From: a virus
Strand: one strand, 5' to 3'
Length of the DNA: 44,178 bases
Virus record (IMG/VR): IMGVR_UViG_3300047469_000118
Coordinates: 1 to 44,178 of that record
The notes under the pieces are model-generated. The model ran no database searches. It was not told the DNA's origin and saw nothing but the letters and a program-made list of their open reading frames with translations. The translations under genes and the position numbers were made by a program. Position 1 is the stretch's first letter; the number at the start of each line of letters is the position of its first letter. Positions 32,465 through 39,237 of the stretch are shown here, in pieces.

Positions 32465-32887
32465 TCAGGCAGCCTTTACCGACGCTTTCAGCTGAGCCAG
32501 CGCCGCTTCAGCGTGACTGATCTCTTTCATGATCCGGGCGCGCTCGATCTGGTCAACGCGGCCATCAGCCATGGCGCTATGGGTCTCGATCGTCAGTTCG
32601 GAAATCTCGTAAGCCACTTTGCTCAAAGCCTGCTGAACGCCAATCGCTGCGGGCTGCTCAGTCTTTATGATCACGTAGCCGAACTCTTCCGCCAGTGCCG
32701 ACAACGGCCTCATATCCTCGGTATGCAGTAGCAGTGCATACAAATGTTTCACGTTGAACCAGGCGCCGTCGTAGTCGGCATTCCCGCGCTGCAGCAAGCT
32801 CACCGGCGGCATGCCTAGCAGCGTGGCAAGATTCTTGGTATCAGCGTCTTGAACCACGCTGTGGCAAGCCTTAAGAAAGTCCAGCAT
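32465..32887 (-). CDS. CII-like phage regulatory protein (CP76 family)
   Basis: 140 residues. FLKACHSVVQDADTKNLATL, the helix-turn-helix MPPVSLLQRGN region, ALAEEFGYVIIK and the helical end MADGRVDQIERARIMKEISH match the 'phage regulatory CII' family (PF06892). In lambda-like phages CII favours lysogeny by activating cI and int promoters; whether this family works the same way is not settled. It follows cro directly. Confidence 0.83.
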   Translation of the reverse strand: MLDFLKACHSVVQDADTKNLATLLGMPPVSLLQRGNADYDGAWFNVKHLYALLLHTEDMRPLSALAEEFGYVIIKTEQPAAIGVQQALSKVAYEISELTIETHSAMADGRVDQIERARIMKEISHAEAALAQLKASVKAA

Positions 32888-32925
32888 TCGTAAAACCTCG
32901 AATTTGTTTATGTGGCGTCACGGCA

Positions 32926-33165
32926 TCACGCACCACAAAATGAATCCGTCATAACGGTGGCTTGCGGCGGATCTGCTGGATAAATGTCGGGGCGCAGCTC
33001 GTGGCGAGATACCCCGGTAGCCTGTTCGATAGAGAGAACGCGTTTGGCTGGCACTCCCCTAACCTTCCACTGGGAAATTGTCATAGGCGAAACATCCAAG
33101 AGTCGCGCGAGAGCTACACCGGACGTGGCGGCCCGTATGGCACGATCCAAAGCTGTGGGTTTCAT
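32926..33165 (-). CDS. Cro-like repressor (YdaS type)
   Basis: 79 residues from ATG 33165, with GGCGGA seven bases upstream; an ATG two codons before is possible. KPTALDRAIRAATSGVALAR, then LLDVSPMTISQWKVRGVPAK is a helix-turn-helix of the YdaS/Cro kind. First gene of the minus-strand early operon and divergent from cI. It should bind the same GTTTAT operators and turn off cI during lytic growth. Confidence 0.85.
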   Translation of the reverse strand: MKPTALDRAIRAATSGVALARLLDVSPMTISQWKVRGVPAKRVLSIEQATGVSRHELRPDIYPADPPQATVMTDSFCGA

Positions 33166-33184
33166 AAACATTCCGCCGCTGACG

Positions 33185-33250
33185 AGTAAACATTCGTCAA
33201 CGATACGTTTATTTAATAAACATCGCAAGCTAGGTAAACTTTCTGTTTAT
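33185..33250. promoter_or_regulatory. Immunity operator region with PR and PRM
   Basis: The near-perfect palindrome GTTTATTTAATAAAC (33207-33221) lies in the 17-base spacer of a minus-strand promoter (TTGCGA 33223-33228, TATCGT 33200-33205), so a bound repressor blocks PR. Further GTAAAC/GTTTAT half-sites lie at 33185-33190 and at 33234-33239 with 33245-33250; the latter pair overlaps the cI start. TAAACT at 33235-33240 could be the PRM -10 box, putting its start at or next to the cI ATG. Confidence 0.8.
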
Positions 33251-33986
33251 GACTACCAAGCATTCAGGCGATCGCCTTAGAGACAAATTGCAGGAGCGCC
33301 GCATAGCTCCTGCCGACTTCGCACGCCAAATCAACGTGAGCAATCAGACGCTAAATAATTGGTTTTCGAGGGGCGTACCTGGCGCAAAGCTTCTTAGTGT
33401 CGCCGTCGACCTAGGGGTCAATATGATTTGGCTGCAGACCGGGACTGGCGATGAAAATGCGCCACATCCACGCCCGCAATTTGACTTGGATAAGCCGGAA
33501 GCGAATGCGATTCTCATCGGACCTATAGACGTTTGGGACGATGAAACGCCTTTGGATGATGATGAGGTATATGTGCCATTCCTCAAGGAAGTGGAACTGT
33601 CTGCGGGCGGGGGAAAAACCGTCGTTCAACAATCCCACAAGCAGAAATTGCGAATGGGTAAAATCACGCTGAGAAGGCAAGGCGTTCAGCCATCAGAAGC
33701 TGTATGTGTATCTGTCAGCGGGAACAGCATGGAGCCGGTGTTACCGGATGGCTGCACTGTGGGCGTGGATCAAGGAAAGACGACAGTCGTCGATGGCAAA
33801 ATGTACGCAATCAATCACGACGGCCAACTGAGGGTTAAAACCCTTTATCGATTGCCAGGCGGAGGAATTCGAATGCGGAGCTTTAATCGCGACGAACATC
33901 CGGATGAGGAGTACACGGTCGCTGAAATGGCTGCCAAGGCAATATTTATACTCGGGCGAGTATTCTGGTCGTCAGTTCTTTGGTAG
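33249..33986 (+). CDS. CI-like repressor with LexA-type protease domain
   Basis: 245 residues. N-terminal helix-turn-helix (RLRDKLQERRIAPADFARQI, then NVSNQTLNNWFSRGVP) and C-terminal S24 domain: Ala119-Gly120 cleavage site in ELSAGGG, nucleophile Ser160 in GNSMEPVLPDG and Lys197 in RVKTLYR. It should keep the prophage silent and self-cleave with RecA filaments after DNA damage. No ribosome site is visible before ATG 33249, so the message may be leaderless, as lambda cI made from pRM. The gene is AT-richer than the structural genes. Confidence 0.95.
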   Translation: MTTKHSGDRLRDKLQERRIAPADFARQINVSNQTLNNWFSRGVPGAKLLSVAVDLGVNMIWLQTGTGDENAPHPRPQFDLDKPEANAILIGPIDVWDDETPLDDDEVYVPFLKEVELSAGGGKTVVQQSHKQKLRMGKITLRRQGVQPSEAVCVSVSGNSMEPVLPDGCTVGVDQGKTTVVDGKMYAINHDGQLRVKTLYRLPGGGIRMRSFNRDEHPDEEYTVAEMAAKAIFILGRVFWSSVLW

Positions 33987-34033
33987 CCCATAACGCGATA
34001 GCTACCTAAGGAAGGTAATTTACAGGAGGTTTC

Positions 34034-34582
34034 ATGCCATGGTTTTTAAGCGGTTCAATCGGGTTGGTGATTCTGATATTCGTTTGCCCGCGTCTATATC
34101 TGGGCTATAGCAACCTACAGCGATCAATCAACACCAAGCGGGAGCTGGGTGTTCGCATCCCTCCTACCGATATCTCCACTGCGAAGTTGAGAAAAGTTGG
34201 TTTGTTTTTCTCCCTCATTCTGGCTGTTGGCTTTGGGTCGTACGGTGCGAGCAGGTTTATGCTGACCCCGGATGAAGCTAAGGCAACAGAGGCGCCGACA
34301 GAGATCGGGCCGTCGCTGCCAGTGCCCTCGGATCCCGGAGCACAATATACCGTTATCTATAAAGACTCAGTGGGCAATGAGCGAACCATAATCACCAAGC
34401 GAACAAGCACCGTTGGCACCAGTTATTCGAAACGACTGTACAACTGCTCTGCTGGCACCGCCATGTACCTTGGGAATGGTGGAACTCTGGCCGAAATGAA
34501 AGCCTCTCGCGCTGACAGGCAAATGACTCCTGTGAATCAGGGGTCAATTGCCTATTACGTCGGGCTCGAGGCCTGCAAATAA
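34034..34582 (+). CDS. Membrane protein co-transcribed with cI
   Basis: 182 residues, AGGAGGT well placed before the ATG. Two membrane helices (about residues 4-22 and 53-73), a cytoplasmic loop between them with RSINTKRELGVRIPPTDIST, and a C-terminal soluble domain with two Cys (YNCSAGTAMYLGNGGTLAEM, then EACK). It lies 47 bases after cI and shares the terminator at 34645, so it is expressed in the lysogen. Superinfection exclusion is the usual role for such genes; this is inferred from position. Confidence 0.75.
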   Translation: MPWFLSGSIGLVILIFVCPRLYLGYSNLQRSINTKRELGVRIPPTDISTAKLRKVGLFFSLILAVGFGSYGASRFMLTPDEAKATEAPTEIGPSLPVPSDPGAQYTVIYKDSVGNERTIITKRTSTVGTSYSKRLYNCSAGTAMYLGNGGTLAEMKASRADRQMTPVNQGSIAYYVGLEACK

Positions 34583-34644
34583 CGAATTCGATCGTAGCCT
34601 GGTTCAAGCAGCCACCTTCTAAGCGCCGATTTAGCCATCTATTG

Positions 34645-34671
34645 AAGCCCGCATTGCGCGGGCTTTTTTTT
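34645..34671 (+). terminator. Terminator of the cI operon
   Basis: AAGCCCGC-ATTGC-GCGGGCTT followed by a run of eight T (34664-34671). Strong intrinsic terminator separating the lysogenic operon from the PL region. Confidence 0.92.
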
Positions 34672-34677
34672 GGCCAA

Positions 34678-34740
34678 AATAAACGCAAATAAACAAAATA
34701 AACAATTCGTGTTGACGCGTTTATAAACATGCTGTTTACT
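34678..34740 (+). promoter_or_regulatory. PL promoter with operator cluster
   Basis: TTGACG (34712-34717) and TTTACT (34735-34740) are 17 bases apart. The palindrome GTTTATAAAC (34719-34728) fills the spacer. Three direct AATAAAC half-sites precede it at 34678, 34688 and 34697, spaced 10 and 9 bases. These match the half-site at PR, so CI and Cro should control both early promoters. Confidence 0.82.
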
Positions 34741-35262
34741 AGGTTCATCGCAGCGGCAACGCAGCGAAGGGCCAGCGGCCCGACCGCTCTTTAACAGTCA
34801 ACGCAACAATCAACAGACCGCACTGCCTCTACCGGCGACCGGCGATCCGTCTCGAAGCCATTGAGGGGCCTAGGGAACACGGGAAAAACCTGTGACGGAC
34901 GAGGGTTACCGAACCGAGCGAATGACCCGGATATGCAGAGCGCCCCGCGAATCCCAGCGGCAGAACGGGAGAGACAACGAATCGAATTAGCGCTCTGAGC
35001 CTCGGCAATGAGGAGCGCCGGACCTCATGCACCCTGCCCCAATTCAGTCGGGCAAGCAGCGCTGCAGCGTGCATGTTGTAGGGACCTTTGATCCGACACC
35101 CACAGATGCTGATTGAGGTGAAGGGGAGGAAGCGCGCCGCCCACCCAACGACGACCTACTTCCTGCAATCAGCAGCGGGAACGAGGCGTGCAGACAGAGC
35201 GATGCTTTCCTGATGCAGCTTGGCGACAGGCTGCATTGGGAAAACAACCGAGGGATTTCGAT
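34741..35262 (+). ncRNA. Long PL leader with boxA; candidate antitermination RNA
   Basis: About 520 bases without a convincing protein gene. CGCTCTTTAACA at 34785-34796 matches the ribosomal-RNA and lambda nut boxA bound by NusB/S10, 45 bases after the promoter -10 box. A hairpin with an AAAAA loop (CACGGG/CCTGTG, around 34878-34894) recalls boxB but lies far from boxA. Several other GC-rich stems are likely. A 29-codon frame at 35027-35116 is open but lacks a good ribosome site. Most simply this is a nut-like or put-like leader that makes the early operon terminator-resistant. Confidence 0.6.
35238..35254 (+). repeat. Translation-initiation repeat, copy 1
   Basis: GGGAAAACAACCGAGGG stands just before the start of the 66-residue membrane protein; a copy with one change is at 35496-35512 before the next gene. 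Each holds the ribosome site GAGGG. Confidence 0.7.
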
Positions 35263-35463
35263 ATGTCTTCAAGCGATGCAGGCGGGATATGCGTACTGGC
35301 GATCCCGGGATTGATCGGGGTTGCGCTGGTGGCCCTGAAGTTGAACGGGCTCATCTGGTGCTCATGGTGGTGGGTGACCGCGCCATTCTGGGAGGTCGCC
35401 GCCAGCGCCGCAGTCGTCCTGGCCATCAAGTTCATGGCGATACCAGCAAGGCGCTTTCACTGA
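35263..35463 (+). CDS. Small two-span membrane protein
   Basis: 66 residues from ATG 35263, chosen because GAGGG lies eight bases upstream. Two hydrophobic stretches, ICVLAIPGLIGVALVALKL and WEVAASAAVVLAIKFMAI, with a Trp-rich turn between (WCSWWW). First gene after the PL leader. No family recognised; early membrane proteins in this place often affect host membrane or superinfection. Confidence 0.65.
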   Translation: MSSSDAGGICVLAIPGLIGVALVALKLNGLIWCSWWWVTAPFWEVAASAAVVLAIKFMAIPARRFH

Positions 35464-35495
35464 TTTCGCCGGTTGGCCTTCATAGAGGGCCAGAC

Positions 35496-35512
35496 GGGAA
35501 ATCAACCGAGGG
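35496..35512 (+). repeat. Translation-initiation repeat, copy 2
   Basis: GGGAAATCAACCGAGGG, one base different from the copy at 35238-35254, ends eight bases before the ATG at 35520. Confidence 0.7.
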
Positions 35513-35519
35513 CGACAGA

Positions 35520-35915
35520 ATGTTCAAGTTCCTGGCCAGGCTATTCAGCCGCAAGCCACCTGAAGCGATTCACGAACCACAGCCGGAGAAGCCTAAGGCA
35601 CACACGGCGGCCCCGGTGCCAAGGCCAACGCCCCCGGCGCGGACCGCATCCCCACCACCCATTCGCCGTGGCAGCTCGCCGCGATCTGCTGCCGCGTCGG
35701 ATCGACGAGACACCGACAACGGACTCAGCAACCCACTTCACCCGCTGAATCCACTGAACCCGCTGGCATATAGCAGCGCCTCTGATGAGCCCACCAGGTC
35801 ATCGTGTAGCGGGTACAGCAGCAGCGACAGTTACAGCAGCTCCAGCAGTAGCAGTGACAGCTCGAGCTGTTCATCGAGCGATAGCAGCTCGTCCAGTTCG
35901 AGCAGTAGTGACTGA
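35520..35915 (+). CDS. Protein with Pro-rich middle and Ser/Asp-rich C-terminus
   Basis: 131 residues from ATG 35520. It begins with a basic amphipathic segment (MFKFLARLFSRKPPEAI), then a Pro/Ala/Arg-rich middle, NPLHPLNPLNPLAY, and about 38 C-terminal residues that are nearly all Ser with scattered Asp, Tyr and Cys. The serine codons are mixed AGC, AGT, TCC and TCG, so the protein sequence rather than a DNA repeat seems conserved. Likely disordered tail with a membrane-binding front; function unknown. Confidence 0.7.
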   Translation: MFKFLARLFSRKPPEAIHEPQPEKPKAHTAAPVPRPTPPARTASPPPIRRGSSPRSAAASDRRDTDNGLSNPLHPLNPLNPLAYSSASDEPTRSSCSGYSSSDSYSSSSSSSDSSSCSSSDSSSSSSSSSD

Positions 35916-35970
35916 ACAACCAGCGCCACGGCAGCACAGCCGACAAAGCCCGATCCCTGGTTCGCCAGGC

Positions 35971-36041
35971 CGCATCGGCAGATGCCATGCCAGCATTCAC
36001 GGCTGGGTTTGGTCACCCGTGCATGGCATCTGACCGATGCG
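35971..36041 (+). other. Large stem-loop in a gene-free stretch
   Basis: A 20-base left arm (35971-35990) pairs with 36021-36041, with one unpaired A, around a 30-base loop. The loop holds a smaller stem (CCAGC/GCTGG, 35990-36006). The 452-base stretch 35916-36367 has no gene I can support and ends in a terminator at 36244, so it may make a structured RNA or carry a protein-binding site. Confidence 0.6.
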
Positions 36042-36243
36042 GACGAGAACACACCGCGAAAGCGGCCCCCTTCATCCACCCGTGCGACGGGTGCGCGGCT
36101 CGATACTCGCGTGATCCAACGAGCCGCAACACATACCCGATCAATGCTGAATAGGAATGCAGCCATGAAATAGCCCATAGCCAACCGGCCCTGCCAATGC
36201 GGCGCCGCTCGCGTGACGTACGGTGGTAGTAGCTCACGCATCA

Positions 36244-36267
36244 AGCCCGGTTCACGCCGGGCTTTTT
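36244..36267 (+). terminator. Early-operon terminator
   Basis: AGCCCGG-TTCACG-CCGGGCT followed by TTTTATT. It closes the first part of the PL operon; downstream genes would need antitermination or their own promoter. Confidence 0.85.
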
Positions 36268-36367
36268 ATTGCCCGCGCTTATCCGTCAGCACCCTCCCCT
36301 GCGCCCATCGGCAACTGCGGGCGGCCAGGGTGCTGACGAATAACCGCAGCCCAAAAAAGGAATAGCA

Positions 36368-36718
36368 ATGAACCACACTATCCGTCAGCGCATCGCCATC
36401 CTGGATGGGTTGCGCGAGCGCAGCAACCTGGCCACCGCCGACTTCTACAGCCGAATCGGCCGACCGGCGCCCGCGCCAGCCCCGCGCTTCATCGTTGAGC
36501 CGCGCGGCGACAACCACTTCAGCGTCGTTGATCGCACCACCGGCCAGCGCCAGGGCCTGCACGTAGGCCATATGGCTGCCTGCAACTGCGCCCAGCGCCT
36601 GGAAGACGAAGCCATGACGGTAAATGCACCCGCCTCGTTCGCTCGCAAGCTGCTGTGCTGGACGGCGGTGATCGGCGTTGGTCTGGCGCTGTTCGCTGCA
36701 TACGGTGCCTCGCGATGA
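36368..36718 (+). CDS. Small early protein with C-terminal membrane helix
   Basis: 116 residues. HTIRQRIAILDGLRERSNLA at the start, a beta segment (FIVEPRGDNHFSVVDRTTGQ), an Ala/Cys-rich helix (AACNCAQRLED) and a final hydrophobic helix (LLCWTAVIGVGLALFAAYG). Tail-anchored layout. Overlaps the next gene by ATGA. Family not recognised. Confidence 0.7.
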   Translation: MNHTIRQRIAILDGLRERSNLATADFYSRIGRPAPAPAPRFIVEPRGDNHFSVVDRTTGQRQGLHVGHMAACNCAQRLEDEAMTVNAPASFARKLLCWTAVIGVGLALFAAYGASR

Positions 36719-37032
36719 TCGTAGGCGTACCCCAGGCGGACATTCGCAAACAGATCAAGGCCGACCTGGAACGGCAGATCGATGCTTTCCTCAATCGCGG
36801 CAAGGAGATCCTCGAGGTGCCCGCCGGCGCCAGCAAGGAGGCGCCTTTCTACGGCGCCACGGGCCGCACCCTCAAGCTGCGCAAGAAGCGCGACGCCAAC
36901 GCCCCGGCCGTCCGTGAACTGGCCAACCAGGGCCTGTGCCGGAAAGACATCGCCGCAGCCCTGGGCCTCCACGCCGACACCGTCGCGCTGATCGGCAAAG
37001 AGAACAGCATCACCATCGCAGCGGGGCAGTAA
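36715..37032 (+). CDS. Early protein with helix-turn-helix-like C-terminus
   Basis: 105 residues from ATG 36715, coupled to the previous gene by ATGA. The front is charged and helical (IRKQIKADLERQIDAFLNRG); the end (VRELANQGLCRKDIAAALGL, then HADTVALIG) reads as a helix-turn-helix. Possibly a small DNA-binding regulator; conserved-looking phage gene of unknown role. Confidence 0.7.
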   Translation: MIVGVPQADIRKQIKADLERQIDAFLNRGKEILEVPAGASKEAPFYGATGRTLKLRKKRDANAPAVRELANQGLCRKDIAAALGLHADTVALIGKENSITIAAGQ

Positions 37033-37126
37033 TGCGCCGCATGCAGCCCCGGGCGAATCACCGTCGCCGACAAACCCAGCTCTCCCTCCCACCCAGCGGC
37101 CTCGCGGCCAAGCCGGAGAAATCCCC

Positions 37127-37480
37127 ATGTCCACCCCTACCGATACCACCGAGTTCCTGAACGAACTCAACGGCGGCGCGTTCGCCAGCCAGATTGGCTA
37201 CGCAATTTCCGAAGTCGCCGCCGGCGTCGTCGAACACGGCAAAGCTGGAAAGCTGGTCGTAACGCTGGATTTCAGCCAAATCGGCGACTCCCACATGGTC
37301 AAGATCAAACACAAGCTCGATTACAAGGTACCGACCAAGCGCGGCACCCGTAGCGAGAACACCGCGCTGGACACCCCGATGAATGTCGGCGTGGGCGGCC
37401 AGGTCACGCTGTTCGCTGAAGCTCCGCACCCTGGACAGCTATTCGAGCGCGGTGACACGCCGGTCAAACCGCGCACCTGA
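37127..37480 (+). CDS. Conserved early phage protein beside DUF2303
   Basis: 117 residues, GGAG nine bases before ATG. FLNELNGGAFASQIGYAISE, then VAAGVVEHGKAGKLVVTLDF and VKIKHKLDYKVPTKRGTRSE are typical of a family that usually sits next to DUF2303 genes in Pseudomonas and enterobacterial phages. Probably cooperates with it; biochemical role unknown. Confidence 0.75.
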   Translation: MSTPTDTTEFLNELNGGAFASQIGYAISEVAAGVVEHGKAGKLVVTLDFSQIGDSHMVKIKHKLDYKVPTKRGTRSENTALDTPMNVGVGGQVTLFAEAPHPGQLFERGDTPVKPRT

Positions 37481-37519
37481 TCCACCGCAGCAACCTCCCT
37501 CCCCATAGAGACCTGACAC

Positions 37520-38335
37520 ATGTCCTTTACGAAAGAAGCACTCCAGCTCGTCAACGACAACGCGCTGATCGCCGCAGGCAAGACTCTGCCAACGTTCACG
37601 CCCACGGCCGTCATCCCGGAAGGCGCAAAAGTGCTGGACCTGGAGAAGTTCCAGGAAGGCCGTAGCCGCTTCCGTGGCGTGTTCTCCACCCATTCCCTGG
37701 CGGACTACAGCGTTTACGTTGCAGACCGGGCAGCAGCAGGCGCACGCGGTTTCATTGACCAAGACGGCATGAGCTGCAACGTGCTGTTCAACATCGGCGA
37801 CGCCGAGACGCCAGGCCACGCCGACGACCGCGCAGTGCTGAAGTTGAAGGCAACTGCAGGTTACAAAGCGGTTCAAGAAATTGCTGGTAGCCCCATGAGC
37901 CAGAAGGACCTGAGCGACTGGATCGAAGACTGGCACCAGTACCTGACGCCGGTCGACGCAGACGATAATCCGGTTCCTCTGAGCAAGGCTATCGCGGCGG
38001 TCCGCACCATCACGGTAAAAGCTACCAGCGAGTCGGAAACCACTGTCGGCGACACCAGCGCCAGCCGCAGCGCAATGGACCAGATCGAAGCCAAGAGCAA
38101 GGAAACGTTACCCACCGCGCTGCTGTTCAACGTTGTCCCGTTCGAAGGTTTGATCGAACAGGAAATTCGCCTGCGCGTAACCGTGATCACCAGCGGCTCG
38201 CACCCGATCCTCAAACTGCGCTGGATCGGCGAAGAAGTTCAGCGCGAGGCGATTGCGCAGGAATTCAAGGAAGTGCTGGAAGAGGAGATCGGGACTGCGG
38301 CGAAGCTGTCGCTCGGCGCGTTTGATCCGAAGTAA
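37520..38335 (+). CDS. DUF2303 (YfdQ-like) protein
   Basis: 271 residues. FRGVFSTHSLADYSVYVADR, CNVLFNIGDAETPGHADDRA, LSDWIEDWHQYLTPV and LLFNVVPFEGLIEQEIRLRV are DUF2303 marks, as in E. coli prophage YfdQ. The family is found in early operons with recombination genes and has no proven function. It is the last gene before the counter-oriented CHAT-like gene. Confidence 0.87.
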   Translation: MSFTKEALQLVNDNALIAAGKTLPTFTPTAVIPEGAKVLDLEKFQEGRSRFRGVFSTHSLADYSVYVADRAAAGARGFIDQDGMSCNVLFNIGDAETPGHADDRAVLKLKATAGYKAVQEIAGSPMSQKDLSDWIEDWHQYLTPVDADDNPVPLSKAIAAVRTITVKATSESETTVGDTSASRSAMDQIEAKSKETLPTALLFNVVPFEGLIEQEIRLRVTVITSGSHPILKLRWIGEEVQREAIAQEFKEVLEEEIGTAAKLSLGAFDPK

Positions 38336-38343
38336 AGGATATG

Positions 38344-38377
38344 CCCGGATCCTGCTGATGATTCGGCAGGATCCGGG
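38344..38377. other. Perfect 12-bp inverted repeat at the cargo boundary
   Basis: CCCGGATCCTGC (38344-38355) and GCAGGATCCGGG (38366-38377) flank a 10-base loop right after the DUF2303 stop codon. There is no T-run on either strand. It may be a bidirectional attenuator between convergent genes or mark the joint where the cargo gene entered. Confidence 0.65.
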
Positions 38378-38466
38378 GGGGATGTGGTCGCGCCCAAGCT
38401 GATCTTAAATAATGTCTTGTTGGGGTAGACATAATAAGCTCCTCGGGCGTAGCTCTTCCGTAGATA

Positions 38467-39135
38467 TTAACTAGTTTCAGTTACATCTGAAACGATCACG
38501 CCCTTCACGTTCGCCAGCCCTGCCTGTTTCAGAGCTGACTTCTGGATCAGCTGGTGGTTCCAGCCGTCCGCCCTGGAATCATATCCAGAAAAGTGCATAT
38601 CTACAGGAAACAAGGTACACAGTACATTCAGCCGGCTGACAATATCGGAATGCTTCATCCTCCTCGGATTTGCCGAAAACACGGACACGTAGAACGAGCT
38701 CCATATCGCAGCGGCGTGGTCAAACTGGATCTTTTCGGCCGGAGCCGTCACTGAATGCATCCCTTTATTCTGGCCCGCCAACGATAGGGTAAAGATTTCG
38801 TTACCCAGCTCACAAGCCGAAAAAAAGGCTCTCTTCAGTTTTAAGTAGCCGCTCAGCAGCTTCGAAAAATCAATATAGCTAATCGCATCATTTTCAGTCA
38901 TGACCTTATCAAGCGCTGCGTGACAAGAAAAATGTAGAAACCGATAGTTCGACTGTTTGAATAGTTCAAGAAGGTGGGGCAACTCTTTGCTGTCATGAAA
39001 ATAATGATACTTGGGTTGTTTACCGCTCATAACGAGTATGTCGTGAATCCGGCGGCCTTCATAACGCTGGTTTATCTTATCATCGAGCCTCAGGCTTTCA
39101 ATGATAAAGACTTCTGGCTTTGTAGGACTGCTCAT
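38467..39135 (-). CDS. Stand-alone CHAT/caspase-like protease candidate
   Basis: 222 residues, AAGGAG before ATG 39135. Residues 65-75 read RFLHFSCHA, with His72 as the candidate catalytic His; residues 104-112 read FFSACELGN, with Cys108 as candidate nucleophile. His then SAC about 35 residues later, each at the end of a hydrophobic strand, followed by WSSFYVSVF, is the CHAT (clan CD, caspase-like) pattern. No TPR or other partner domain is attached. The gene is on the opposite strand to all its neighbours, AT-richer, and bounded by a strong inverted repeat: typical prophage cargo. A defence role by protease-triggered cell death is inference from the CHAT family's use in bacterial defence. 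Confidence 0.72.
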   Translation of the reverse strand: MSSPTKPEVFIIESLRLDDKINQRYEGRRIHDILVMSGKQPKYHYFHDSKELPHLLELFKQSNYRFLHFSCHAALDKVMTENDAISYIDFSKLLSGYLKLKRAFFSACELGNEIFTLSLAGQNKGMHSVTAPAEKIQFDHAAAIWSSFYVSVFSANPRRMKHSDIVSRLNVLCTLFPVDMHFSGYDSRADGWNHQLIQKSALKQAGLANVKGVIVSDVTETS

Positions 39136-39237
39136 TCCTGCTCCTTATCGGCTCCATGCCGGTCACCCGTAATACCCCAACACAAACCAAATTGCCACCA
39201 TCCTCATGGAGGGCGGCGCGCACCCTGGAGAAAGCTG

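Noticed and set aside
35027-35116. 29-codon frame in the PL leader (begins MHPAPIQSGKQRCSVHVVGT)
   Set aside because: Open and protein-like, but no good ribosome site and embedded in a structured leader; mentioned in the leader entry only.
35982-36173. 63-codon frame in the gap after the Ser-rich gene
   Set aside because: It overlaps the right arm of the large stem-loop, has no ribosome site and reads as random Arg/Thr/Pro sequence.
37034-37160. Short frame starting at an ATG that overlaps the stop codon of the 36715 gene
   Set aside because: Arg/Pro-rich and runs out of frame into the well-supported gene at 37127; no ribosome site.
38344-38377. Inverted repeat considered as an insertion-sequence end
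   Set aside because: Both arms are adjacent with a 10-base loop and no transposase is present; a hairpin fits better.
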